The position numbers were made by a program, and so were the translations under genes. From an uncultured SAR86 cluster bacterium (GTDB lineage Bacteria > Pseudomonadota > Gammaproteobacteria > Magnimaribacterales > D2472): 17,917 nt of DNA. Location of the stretch: positions 1-17,917 of the forward strand of contig CALJHI010000089.1 in the NCBI GenBank assembly GCA_938075575.1, read 5' to 3'. The stretch's first letter is position 1; each line of letters begins with the position of its first letter. This document shows, one piece after another, positions 6,887 to 14,613 of this stretch. A model generated the notes under the pieces. It saw only the letters and a program-made list of their open reading frames with translations. It was not told the DNA's origin and did not search any database.

Positions 6887-8821
6887 CTATGAAAGGCTTT
6901 GTTTATTTTTAACCAAATCACTTACTACATTTGGGTCTGCCAAGGTTGATGTATCGCCAAGAGAATCAAACTCTCCTTCTGCAATTTTTCTTAGTATCCG
7001 CCTCATTATCTTTCCTGATCTTGTTTTTGGAAGACCTGGCGCTCCTTGAATAAGATCAGGCTTAGCTATTGCACCTATTTCTTTACCAACAAAATTTTTA
7101 AGTTCTACTCTTAACTCTTCCGTAAAAATATTATCAGTCATTAGAGTCACGTATGCATAAATGCCTTGACCTTTTATTGGATGCTCAAATCCTACAACAG
7201 CAGCCTCAGCCACTTTTGGGTGAAGCACTAAAGCACTTTCAACCTCTGCTGTACCAAGCCTGTGGCCTGATACATTAAGAACATCATCAACCCTTCCTGT
7301 TATCCAATAATATCCATCTTCATCTCTTCTTGCCCCATCTCCAGTGAAATAAATACCTTCATACATACTAAAATATGTATCAATCATTCTTTTGTGATCA
7401 CCAAAGACTGTTCTTATTTGGCTTGGCCATGAGGACTCCAGAACCAAATTTCCAGAACTCTCTCCATCTAGCGTATTACCATTTTCATCGTATAGAGCAG
7501 GCTTAACTCCAAAAAAAGGAAGAGTTGCAGAGCCAGGTTTTGTAGGAGTAATTCCTGATATAGGAGATATCAGCACAGAGCCAGTTTCTGTCTGCCACCA
7601 AGTATCTACGATATCGCAGTTAGAGTTACCCACAACCCTATGATACCAGTCCCAAGCCTCTGGATTTATAGGCTCTCCAACAGTTCCAAGAACTCTGAGA
7701 CTCGTTCGTTTAGTCTTTAAAACAGGATCATCGCCTTGAGCCATTAAAGCTCTTATGGCAGTTGGAGCAGTATAAAAAATATCGAGTTTATGCTTGTCAC
7801 ATATTTCCCAACATCTTGAAGCTGTGGGGTAGGTAGGCACACCCTCGAACATCAATGTGGTTGTGCCGTTAGAAAGTGGTCCATACAAAATATAGGTATG
7901 GCCCGTGATCCAACCCACATCTGCAGTACACCAATACTTATCTTGAGGTTTGATACCAAAAATATATTTAAAACTTACATGAGCGCCTAATAAATATCCA
8001 CCAGTAGAATGTAAAACACCCTTTGGTTTTCCAGTTGACCCTGATGTGTAAAGAATAAACATTGGGTCCTCTGCAGACATCGGCTCTATCGGACATGTCG
8101 TGCCAGCATTCTTAGAGATTTCATCATATGAGATATCCAATTCATTATTCCAAGGTATATCCGTTCCAGTTCTTGTAACTACTAAAACATTATTGACCCC
8201 ACTACATTTAACCACTGCCTCGTCAACATTTCTTTTTAATGGAACAGCTTTACCGCCTCTCATACCCTCGTCTGAAGTAATAACTATTTCACAATCAGCA
8301 TCAATAATTCTATCTTTAAGTGATTCTGGTGAGAATCCACCAAAAACAACAGAATGAATGGCTCCTATCCTTGTACAAGCAAACATTGCATAGGCTACTT
8401 CAGGAATCATCGGCATATATATACATACCCTCGAGCCTTTTTTAACACCAAGGCTTTTTAAAACATTGGCAAATCGACAAACCTCATCATGTAGTTCTTG
8501 GAATGTAATTTCTTTAGAGATATCAACCTCATCACCTTCCCAAATAATTGCAGTCTTCTTAGCACTTTCCTTTAAATGCCTATCTATGCAGTTATAACTA
8601 ACATTGAGCTGCCCATCCTTAAACCATTTTGCTTCAGAAAAATCTCCATTATGGACTTCATCAAAATCTTTACTCCAAGATAAATTATCTTTTGCTAATT
8701 TTGAAAAGAAAATATTAGGATTCTCTATGGACTCTCTGTACATAGATTGAAATTCCTCCATATCTTTTAAATGAGGATTTTTTATTTGAGTTTTAGGGCT
8801 ATAAACTTTTTTTTCAGACAC
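6887..8821 (-). CDS. acs: Acetyl-CoA synthetase (AMP-forming)
   Basis: Acs activates acetate to acetyl-AMP and then acetyl-CoA in the cytoplasm, feeding acetate into the TCA and glyoxylate cycles. The 644-residue length is typical (E. coli 652). The phosphate-binding motif [11 protein letters not shown] is at 259-269. DTWWQTETG (406-414) contains the acetate-pocket Trp. YFTGD is at 491-495 and the hinge region is [16 protein letters not shown] (509-524). [11 protein letters not shown] (599-608) carries K604, equivalent to the lysine that protein acetyltransferases modify to switch the enzyme off. The start is GTG, three bases after the deoxynucleoside kinase stop, with no clear ribosome-binding site. 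Most acs genes stand alone or near acetate transport genes; its place behind dksA-pcnB is unusual. Confidence 0.97.
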   Translation of the reverse strand: MSEKKVYSPKTQIKNPHLKDMEEFQSMYRESIENPNIFFSKLAKDNLSWSKDFDEVHNGDFSEAKWFKDGQLNVSYNCIDRHLKESAKKTAIIWEGDEVDISKEITFQELHDEVCRFANVLKSLGVKKGSRVCIYMPMIPEVAYAMFACTRIGAIHSVVFGGFSPESLKDRIIDADCEIVITSDEGMRGGKAVPLKRNVDEAVVKCSGVNNVLVVTRTGTDIPWNNELDISYDEISKNAGTTCPIEPMSAEDPMFILYTSGSTGKPKGVLHSTGGYLLGAHVSFKYIFGIKPQDKYWCTADVGWITGHTYILYGPLSNGTTTLMFEGVPTYPTASRCWEICDKHKLDIFYTAPTAIRALMAQGDDPVLKTKRTSLRVLGTVGEPINPEAWDWYHRVVGNSNCDIVDTWWQTETGSVLISPISGITPTKPGSATLPFFGVKPALYDENGNTLDGESSGNLVLESSWPSQIRTVFGDHKRMIDTYFSMYEGIYFTGDGARRDEDGYYWITGRVDDVLNVSGHRLGTAEVESALVLHPKVAEAAVVGFEHPIKGQGIYAYVTLMTDNIFTEELRVELKNFVGKEIGAIAKPDLIQGAPGLPKTRSGKIMRRILRKIAEGEFDSLGDTSTLADPNVVSDLVKNKQSLS

Positions 8822-8824
8822 GAG

Positions 8825-9490
8825 CTAAATTATTGAAGGCTGAGGGTTTATAAAGTTTTTACCCTTTGGATTGGACATTATTTTTGTTATCAATGACTCG
8901 TAGTCACTAGCATTTGATTCAAGGTTTATATCAGCAGCATTTATTATTAGCAATGGAGAATCTTCATAATACAAAAAGAATCGAGAGTATGCGTCGTTAA
9001 GTCGCTCCAAGTAGTCTAGGGTTAAAGACTGCTCATTAATATTGCCTCTTTTGGTTATCCTATCTTTTAGAACATCAATTGGAGCCTGAAGATAGATAAC
9101 TAAATCAGGCGTAGGCGCATCTATTGTTAAGTGGTCGTATACATTGTCATATAGTTTCATCTCTTCTTGAGATAAGGTAACCTCTGCAAACAATCTGTCT
9201 TTTTGAATTAAAAAATCTGCAACTCTGACATTCTCAAATAAACTTCTTTGCTTAAGGTCTTGTATTTGTTGCATTCTTTGAAATAAAAAGAAAAGTTGTG
9301 TCGCCAAGGCTGACTGACTAGGATTTTTATAAAAATTCTTTAAAAAAGGATTCTCTGCAGGACTTTCTAAAAAAGCATCATAATTAAAGGTTTCTGCAAT
9401 CTTATTTGCGAGCGTGGTCTTTCCAACCCCAATAGGACCCTCAACTGCTATGTATTTTGGAAGTGGGACTTCCTCAAACGCTGGATTCAT
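8825..9490 (-). CDS. Deoxynucleoside kinase family protein
   Basis: The 221-residue protein belongs to the deoxynucleoside kinase / deoxyguanosine kinase family (PF01712-type), which phosphorylates deoxynucleosides for dNTP salvage. The P-loop GPIGVGKT is at 18-25. The substrate-site ESPAENPFL has E42. A helix rich in Gln (65-78) and DF at 92-93 follow, corresponding to the deoxynucleoside-binding region. The DRL at 98-100 stands where related kinases have the E/DRS catalytic motif. The LID arginines are in LKDRITKRGN (141-150). The preferred base cannot be told by eye. In E. coli folK follows pcnB; here this kinase takes that place, 28 bases after pcnB. Confidence 0.87.
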   Translation of the reverse strand: MNPAFEEVPLPKYIAVEGPIGVGKTTLANKIAETFNYDAFLESPAENPFLKNFYKNPSQSALATQLFFLFQRMQQIQDLKQRSLFENVRVADFLIQKDRLFAEVTLSQEEMKLYDNVYDHLTIDAPTPDLVIYLQAPIDVLKDRITKRGNINEQSLTLDYLERLNDAYSRFFLYYEDSPLLIINAADINLESNASDYESLITKIMSNPKGKNFINPQPSII

Positions 9491-9518
9491 TTAAATAAAA
9501 ATATTATTTTCTAATAGA

Positions 9519-10748
9519 TTATCCCAACTCTTTAGAGAATCCAAATTTTTTATATGAATCTTCTTCGTTTTCCTCTTTAATTTGATCTATTAGGTTCTTT
9601 TTAAGCGCATCATCTTTCTTTTGAAATTTTTCCCACCATTCTCCAGGACCATTTTTTATATTTGCAGCTCTCTCCCTAACGAGCATAAAATCAAATGCAG
9701 CCCTAAACCTAGGGTGCCTTATTAGTTTATAAGGTTGATTTCCAATTCTGCTATGAAGCTTTAGCTGAAGTATCCATATATCTTTAATATAGTTATAAAA
9801 CTTTCTTGGGACAGCTGTTTTTATTTGTTGGCGTTTAAGGACTTTATCCATAGATCTAAAGAACTTTCTTATGTTAATCCCCTCTTGTGATGCACATTCT
9901 TTTAACAGTTCTGGCCAGAGCAATGCAGCAATGAGAAATCCAGGGGTCTTGGACTGATTATTCTTTACTCTATCATCAGTGTTTTTTATAGCCTCAATCA
10001 TTACTCTTTTTGAATAATCATTTCTGTCAGGGTTTGCAGCAATTAAATATCTTAATAGATTGAACGTATATAGCTTATTAAAATTCTTTTCCCCATTACC
10101 ATTTAAAAATATTTTACAAAACTCATCAAACATCCTTGCATTAGATATGTCTGACAGAAGGTAGCTTTTGTCGTAAATTGCGTCTTTTATTTTGTTTTCT
10201 ATTTTAAAGTCAAGTTTTGAGCTAAACCGAATTGCTCTTAGGCTTCTAACCGGATCTTCTTCAAATCTTTTTTGAGGGTCTCCAAGAGAAACAATTACTT
10301 TTTTTCTTATATGATTAAGACCATTCGCAAAATCTTTAATTTCTTTATTAAGCGGGCAATAGTAAAGAGCATTTAAAGTAAAATCCCTTCTTTTGCAGTC
10401 ATCCTCAATACTTCCCCAGTTATTATCTCTTAGTATCTTGCCTTGATCATCTTTTACTATCTGGCTTTGGCCTGACAGAGAGTCCGACCTGAATGTTGCG
10501 ACTTCTATAAGCTCGTCTCTGCTAAACACATGAACTAATTTGAATCTTTTGCCAATAATTCTAGAAGCCTTAAAAGTTTTTCTTACTTGTTCGGGAGTTG
10601 CATCAGTTGCTATATCAAAGTCTTTAGGGGACATATCACATAGGATGTCTCTTACACAGCCACCAACTAAGTACGCCTCGTAATTATTTTTTTGGAGCTT
10701 ATCTACAATTGATATTGCAAATTTACTGATTTTTTTATTATCTATCAA
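9519..10748 (-). CDS. pcnB: Poly(A) polymerase I
   Basis: PcnB adds 3' poly(A) tails that mark RNAs for decay. The nucleotidyltransferase core shows VGGCVRD (28-34), the metal-binding pair in KDFDIAT (D43, D45) and the third carboxylate E82 in EVATFR. RRDFTLNAL is at 120-128, and DPVRSLRAIRF, typical of the tRNA nucleotidyltransferase/poly(A) polymerase superfamily, lies near 165-175. A tRNA nucleotidyltransferase (CCA-adding enzyme) is the alternative. The dksA-pcnB synteny, the length of 409 residues and the basic C-terminal domain with KLHSRIGNQPYKLIRHPRFRAAFDF favour PcnB. The only usable start is TTG at 10748, because an in-frame stop lies at 10755-10757 and no ATG occurs before the VGG motif. 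E. coli pcnB also uses a rare start codon (AUU) that keeps expression low. Confidence 0.92.
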   Translation of the reverse strand: MIDNKKISKFAISIVDKLQKNNYEAYLVGGCVRDILCDMSPKDFDIATDATPEQVRKTFKASRIIGKRFKLVHVFSRDELIEVATFRSDSLSGQSQIVKDDQGKILRDNNWGSIEDDCKRRDFTLNALYYCPLNKEIKDFANGLNHIRKKVIVSLGDPQKRFEEDPVRSLRAIRFSSKLDFKIENKIKDAIYDKSYLLSDISNARMFDEFCKIFLNGNGEKNFNKLYTFNLLRYLIAANPDRNDYSKRVMIEAIKNTDDRVKNNQSKTPGFLIAALLWPELLKECASQEGINIRKFFRSMDKVLKRQQIKTAVPRKFYNYIKDIWILQLKLHSRIGNQPYKLIRHPRFRAAFDFMLVRERAANIKNGPGEWWEKFQKKDDALKKNLIDQIKEENEEDSYKKFGFSKELG

Positions 10749-10783
10749 ATCAACTCAGTGAGGGCATCTCATTAATAAAGAGT

Positions 10784-11347
10784 TTAACCATTAAGTTGCT
10801 TTTCTTTAATTTCATCTAAAGTTTTACAGTCTATACAATGAGTCGCAGTTGGCCTTGCCTCAAGCCTTTTAATACCTATTTCAACACCACACGAGTCACA
10901 CCATCCATAGTCATCTTCTTTAATTTTTTCAAGAGAAACACTGATTTTATTTGTAAGCTTTCTCTCTCTATCACGAGTTCGAAGCTCAAATGCAAATTCT
11001 TCTTCTTGTGACGCTCTATCAATTGGATCTGCAAATGTTTCACCTTTGGCTCTAAGATGATCAAAGGTTTTTTGCATCTCATCATAAAGATGCTCTTTCC
11101 AATTCATCAAAACTGCTGTGAAGTGCCTCTTCATAGCAACGCTCATATATTTTTCATTTTTTTTAGATTTATAGGGAGCTATCTTTGATTTATTTGTTGT
11201 AGCTACAACTTTTAATGCGGGTCTCTTTTTGGTTGTTGTTTTCTTAGCAGGGGCTTTTTTAGCAACTGTTTTCTTAACAGGGGCTTTTTTAGCAACTGTT
11301 TTCTTTGTTATTTTTTTCTTAGTTTCTTTGGTTTTTTTTGCAGGCAT
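10784..11347 (-). CDS. dksA: DksA, RNA polymerase secondary-channel regulator, with Lys/Ala-rich N-terminal tail
   Basis: DksA inserts its coiled coil into the RNA polymerase secondary channel and, with ppGpp, adjusts rRNA, ribosomal and amino-acid promoters. The core spans about residues 66-187. The coiled-coil tip FADPIDRASQEEEF keeps the functional D107, D110 and A112. The four-cysteine zinc finger is C150-x2-C153 and C171-x2-C174, and the C terminus is LDEIKEKQLNG. E. coli DksA has 151 residues. This one has 187, because the first 45 or so residues are a tail of KKTVAKKAPVKK/APAKK repeats resembling histone H1-like or AlgP tails. I start at the ATG at 11347 (MPAKK); an in-frame TTG at 11353 would add two residues. 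dksA upstream of pcnB is conserved in gammaproteobacteria, usually with gluQ between; gluQ is absent here. Confidence 0.95.
   Translation of the reverse strand: MPAKKTKETKKKITKKTVAKKAPVKKTVAKKAPAKKTTTKKRPALKVVATTNKSKIAPYKSKKNEKYMSVAMKRHFTAVLMNWKEHLYDEMQKTFDHLRAKGETFADPIDRASQEEEFAFELRTRDRERKLTNKISVSLEKIKEDDYGWCDSCGVEIGIKRLEARPTATHCIDCKTLDEIKEKQLNG
11241..11300 (-). repeat. Two 30-bp tandem repeats inside dksA
   Basis: Units 11241-11270 and 11271-11300 are identical except at their seventh base (G versus A on the + strand), that is 29 of 30 matching. Each unit encodes ten residues of the tail (KKTVAKKAPV and KKTVAKKAPA). More degenerate K/T-rich sequence flanks both sides. The near identity points to recent duplication by slippage, and the in-frame unit length allows copy-number change without breaking DksA. 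Confidence 0.9.
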
Positions 11348-11353
11348 TAGCAA

Positions 11354-11359
11354 TTTATA
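11354..11359 (-). promoter_or_regulatory. Candidate -10 box for dksA
   Basis: TATAAA on the minus strand ends six bases before the ATG at 11347 in the 54-base gap after the PfkB-family gene. There is no Shine-Dalgarno sequence in the gap. Transcription from this box would begin at or next to the start codon. No good -35 box is seen. Confidence 0.35.
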
Positions 11360-11401
11360 GTTTTTTAGGGTGGAGAAAATATCAGATACCGGACATATTT
11401 A

Positions 11402-12403
11402 CTAGCTTTTTTTTAATTTATTTAAAATTTTGGCGTAACTTTCTTTTGGAATTCTTGGCCCAAAGTTGGTTACAACAAGTGAAGAAGCAAAATTTGCAAA
11501 TGATGAACACTCTTGAAGATTATGGCCATTCAAATAGGCATGCATAAAAGATCCTGCAAACATATCACCAGCCCCATTGGTATCTATAGGCTTGATATCT
11601 TCTGCAGGTGCGTTAACTAGACTGCCATTATTGATCACGGTACTTCCATCAGCGCCTCTTGTCACAGCAGTTAAATAATCTTTTTGTTTATAAAAATTTA
11701 TTGCACTTTCAATCGAATCAGCCCCGGCAAATGCAATCGCCTCATCGTCATTACAGAAAATCATATCTAGCCCATACGACTCAATTTTCTTAAATCTTTC
11801 TTTAAATATTTGAACAAGACCTGCATCAGCCAATGATAGGGCCTTAATAACTTTTTTATCTTTAAGATAATCAAGAACCTTAATTACCGCATTGAAATTA
11901 TCATCACTTGTAACCATATACCCTTCGATATAGAAGATTTTTGAACTGCCAACAACATCTAAATCAATATCATTTTCACCAAGAAATTCACTTATACCTA
12001 ACATGCTGATCATAGTTCTTTTTGCATCTGGAGTTACCAAGATTAAGCACCTACCAGTAGGCAAGCCAGCTTCATTGTCTTCTATTCCTATATGATGAAC
12101 ACCAGCATTCTTAAGACTTTTTATATAAAACCTTCCATCTTCGTCATCAGCAACCCTGCAGACATGATGACATCTTGAACCAAAGTTAGATGCTGCTACA
12201 AGAGAGTTGGTGGCGGACCCTCCACAATCTGAGACAGATTCATTTTTTAATGTTAATAGTTTTTCCAAGATTGGTTTCTGATCTTCAGCCGAAACCAAGA
12301 CCATTGAATTTGCCTCTAAGCCAAACTCTTCAAGAAAATCATAGTCAACCATGAATTGGGTGTCCAAGAGAGCATTGCCAAGCGAGCTAATATCATAAGA
12401 CAT
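11402..12403 (-). CDS. PfkB-family carbohydrate/nucleoside kinase (adenosine kinase-like)
   Basis: This ribokinase-like kinase phosphorylates a sugar or nucleoside hydroxyl. It has 333 residues. The substrate-binding GGSATNS is at 61-67 and PTGRCLILVTPDAKRTM at 115-131. The PfkB signature DTNGAGDMFAG (274-284) has D280 as catalytic base, next to the anion hole. The N-terminal SSLGNALLDTQF and the N62-type glycine region resemble proteins annotated as adenosine kinase in alpha- and gammaproteobacteria, but the substrate cannot be fixed from sequence. The ATG directly follows the hemL stop (TAAATG), so translation is coupled. No pathway link with haem synthesis is known to me. Confidence 0.85.
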   Translation of the reverse strand: MSYDISSLGNALLDTQFMVDYDFLEEFGLEANSMVLVSAEDQKPILEKLLTLKNESVSDCGGSATNSLVAASNFGSRCHHVCRVADDEDGRFYIKSLKNAGVHHIGIEDNEAGLPTGRCLILVTPDAKRTMISMLGISEFLGENDIDLDVVGSSKIFYIEGYMVTSDDNFNAVIKVLDYLKDKKVIKALSLADAGLVQIFKERFKKIESYGLDMIFCNDDEAIAFAGADSIESAINFYKQKDYLTAVTRGADGSTVINNGSLVNAPAEDIKPIDTNGAGDMFAGSFMHAYLNGHNLQECSSFANFASSLVVTNFGPRIPKESYAKILNKLKKS

Positions 12404-13690
12404 TTAGAATTTCTCCATTACTTTTTTTACTTTCGAGAGAGTTTCGTCTAAAACATCCTCGTTATGTGTTGATGATATAAACCCTGCCTCAAACTTTGAT
12501 GGAGCAAAATAAATACCCTCCAATAAACATTGCGTTAGAAATTTTATAAAAATCTCATCGTTAGTCGAAGCAACTTCATTAAAGTTTTTTGGCAATCTCT
12601 CAGCAAAAAAGAAGCCAAACATTCCGCCTATTTGATCGTATGAAAAAGGGATGCCTTTAGACTCCATCATCGATAGCATATTTTTTAATAGGTACTCAGA
12701 TTTCTTTTCTAAATCATTATATGGATTTTGTGAGAGTAAAATTTCTAATAATGCAGAGCCCGCTGACATAGCTAATGGATTTCCAGAAAGTGTTCCTGCT
12801 TGATAGACAGGACCCTCTGGAGCAAGATAGTCCATAATTTCCTTAGAACCTCCAAATGCTCCAACGGGAAGGCCTCCACCTATAACTTTTCCCAAGGCAG
12901 TAAGATCTGGTTTTATATTGTAAACCTCTTGAGCACCTCCAAGAGAAACTCTAAATCCTGACATCACTTCATCAAAAATTAACAAAGATCCATTTTGACT
13001 TGAAAGTGACCTAAGAGTCTCAAGGAATTGATGTGAACCAGGGACAAAGCCCATATTTCCGGCAATTGGCTCTACAATTACAGCAGCTAGATCATCTTTG
13101 ATATTGTTGAATACTTTAACAAATGCATCAATATCGTTATAAGGAACGCTATAGGTCAGCTTTGCTAGATCCTCAGGAACTCCAGGAGAGTCTGGCAATC
13201 CAAATGTTGAAACCCCAGAGCCCGCCTTGATAAGAAGTGAGTCAACGTGACCATGATAGCAACCATCAAATTTAATAATTTTTTCCTTTCCTGTAAAACC
13301 CCTTGCTAATCTGATTGCACTCATCGTAGCCTCAGTGCCTGAGTTGACCATTCTAATTTTTTCAATACTTGGCAATGCTTTTTTTATAAGCTTTGCAACA
13401 TTAGACTCTAATCCTGTAGGAGCTCCGTAACTCGTTCCAACTTCAACTTGTTTTTTTATAGCCTCTACAATCTTTGGATGTGAATGGCCCATTATCATAG
13501 GACCCCATGAGCCTATATAGTCTACATACCTGTTATTATCGACATCAGTTAAATATGGTCCTTTTGCGCTTTTAAAAAATATAGGGTTTCCTTTTATATT
13601 TTTAAATGCTCTTACAGGAGAATTTACTCCCCCAGGCATTAATTGTTTGGCTTCTATAAAAAGCCTTATTGATTCTTCTATATTATTCAA
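12404..13690 (-). CDS. hemL: Glutamate-1-semialdehyde 2,1-aminomutase
   Basis: HemL converts glutamate-1-semialdehyde to 5-aminolevulinate, the first committed tetrapyrrole precursor, using PLP. The 428-residue length is normal. The N-terminal PGGVNSPVRAF (19-29) is diagnostic. The PLP ligands are visible: SGTEATM (117-123), the D240 in FDEVMSGFR (239-247) and the Schiff-base lysine K268 in LGKVIGGGLPVGAFGG (266-281). The only start that fits is TTG at 13690; an in-frame TAG lies 27 bases upstream with no ATG or GTG between. The gene lies 65 bases after hemJ and abuts the PfkB-family kinase. Confidence 0.96.
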   Translation of the reverse strand: MNNIEESIRLFIEAKQLMPGGVNSPVRAFKNIKGNPIFFKSAKGPYLTDVDNNRYVDYIGSWGPMIMGHSHPKIVEAIKKQVEVGTSYGAPTGLESNVAKLIKKALPSIEKIRMVNSGTEATMSAIRLARGFTGKEKIIKFDGCYHGHVDSLLIKAGSGVSTFGLPDSPGVPEDLAKLTYSVPYNDIDAFVKVFNNIKDDLAAVIVEPIAGNMGFVPGSHQFLETLRSLSSQNGSLLIFDEVMSGFRVSLGGAQEVYNIKPDLTALGKVIGGGLPVGAFGGSKEIMDYLAPEGPVYQAGTLSGNPLAMSAGSALLEILLSQNPYNDLEKKSEYLLKNMLSMMESKGIPFSYDQIGGMFGFFFAERLPKNFNEVASTNDEIFIKFLTQCLLEGIYFAPSKFEAGFISSTHNEDVLDETLSKVKKVMEKF

Positions 13691-13755
13691 TTGTTTTTTT
13701 ATTTCTGAATTGGGCCGCTATCATATCAAATAATCTCAATTCTTAAAAAGCAGAA

Positions 13756-14187
13756 TCAAAACTTAAATACTGCAGCAAGTATTCCTAGCAATAAGAATAG
13801 AACAGGAAGCTCATTAAATAGCCTCATTTTAAACGAAGTCCACGCAAGGGTTTCTTTCTCCAATCTTTGTATTATCCTAAAGCAGACCAATTGATACCAA
13901 ATTAAACCAAAAACAATAGCTAATTTAAGAGATATCCATCCCTGAGACATAAATGAAAGCATATCACCCGAAAGATAGGCCATTAGTAAACCAAAAATTA
14001 TAGATAATATTCCAAACGGGGTTATGAATTTAATAAGTCTTTTCTCCATACCCAGCAAATGATGTTTGGTCTTTTCATCAGACACTTCAATATGATTTAC
14101 AAATAGTCTAGGCAGATAAAAAATACCAGCAAACCATGCAACCATAAAAAAAATATGAAAGACCTTGAACCACAGATATAAACCCAT
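13756..14187 (-). CDS. hemJ: Protoporphyrinogen IX oxidase HemJ (UPF0093)
   Basis: HemJ is the membrane protoporphyrinogen oxidase used by bacteria that lack HemG and HemY. It carries out the six-electron oxidation to protoporphyrin IX. The 143-residue protein has four hydrophobic helices: about 8-29, 52-72, 86-105 and 127-142. Family signature residues are present: H11 in FKVFHIFFMVAWFAG, which binds haem in studied HemJ proteins, K88 in SLKLAI, and FNELPVL (124-130). It is followed by hemL on the same strand, so a first and a late haem step are paired. It is divergent from erpA across 84 bases. Confidence 0.9.
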   Translation of the reverse strand: MGLYLWFKVFHIFFMVAWFAGIFYLPRLFVNHIEVSDEKTKHHLLGMEKRLIKFITPFGILSIIFGLLMAYLSGDMLSFMSQGWISLKLAIVFGLIWYQLVCFRIIQRLEKETLAWTSFKMRLFNELPVLFLLLGILAAVFKF

Positions 14188-14195
14188 AAATATAT

Positions 14196-14201
14196 TTTAT
14201 A
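14196..14201 (-). promoter_or_regulatory. Candidate -10 box for hemJ
   Basis: TATAAA on the minus strand is followed by eight bases and the ATG at 14187. The corresponding -35 region would lie at about 14219-14225, within the palindrome described for erpA. The -35 sequence itself is poor. AT-rich sequence makes chance matches likely. Confidence 0.35.
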
Positions 14202-14217
14202 TTGTTATTTATAATAA

Positions 14218-14242
14218 TTCAGGACTATATAATAGTTTTGAA
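14218..14242 (+). promoter_or_regulatory. 25-bp palindromic operator candidate over the erpA -10 box
   Basis: The arms are TTCA-2-ACTAT and ATAGT-2-TGAA around a central ATA. Every arm base pairs; only the GG/TT spacers do not. TATAAT at 14228-14233 lies at the centre. A protein dimer binding here would block the erpA promoter and cover the presumed -35 region of hemJ. The leader to the erpA ATG would be about 32 bases. IscR controls erpA in E. coli, but this site does not fit the IscR type 1 spacing. Confidence 0.55.
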
Positions 14243-14271
14243 GTAAAAGAGTTAAGCCTTACAATTTAAAC

Positions 14272-14613
14272 ATGAATGATAATTTTGAACCAAAATCTAT
14301 AAATATTACTGATTCAGCTAAGAACAGAATATTATCTGTATTAAATAGTAACAATGAATCAAATTTCAGGGTGTATGTTACTGGGGGAGGTTGTTCGGGC
14401 TTTCAGTATGGATTTAAGTTTGATAGTGAAATCGCCTTTGATGATGATGTAATAAAATTTGATGAGTTTGACCTTTTGCTTGACTCTTTATCCTACCCAT
14501 ACCTTTTCGGCTCAACACTAGATTTTAAAGAAGATCTTTCAGGAGCAAAGTTTGTAATCAACAACCCCAATGCTAAAACAACTTGCGGTTGCGGCGAGTC
14601 TTTTACTATTTAA
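14272..14613 (+). CDS. erpA: A-type iron-sulfur carrier ErpA
   Basis: ErpA receives Fe-S clusters from the scaffold and hands them to apo-enzymes, including those of isoprenoid synthesis. The 113-residue length is standard. The three cluster-binding cysteines are C41 (GGGCSGFQYGF), C105 and C107 (TTCGCGESF). IscA or SufA are alternatives, but no other isc or suf gene is near. In many gammaproteobacteria erpA lies close to anmK and the M23 peptidase, as here. The stop lies within an 8-bp overlap with anmK on the other strand. Confidence 0.93.
   Translation: MNDNFEPKSINITDSAKNRILSVLNSNNESNFRVYVTGGGCSGFQYGFKFDSEIAFDDDVIKFDEFDLLLDSLSYPYLFGSTLDFKEDLSGAKFVINNPNAKTTCGCGESFTI

Noticed and set aside
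8100..8357. Open frame of 85 codons on the + strand inside acs
   Set aside because: It lies opposite a highly conserved enzyme and its translation shows only low-complexity Ser/Leu/Thr content.
10755..10773. Short hairpin (TGAG/CTCA) between dksA and pcnB as a terminator
   Set aside because: The stem is only four pairs and is not followed by a T-run on the minus strand.
14218..14242. Assignment of the erpA palindrome as an IscR type 1 site
   Set aside because: The GACT and AGT half-site words are seven bases apart rather than five and the outer bases differ, so only a generic operator is claimed.
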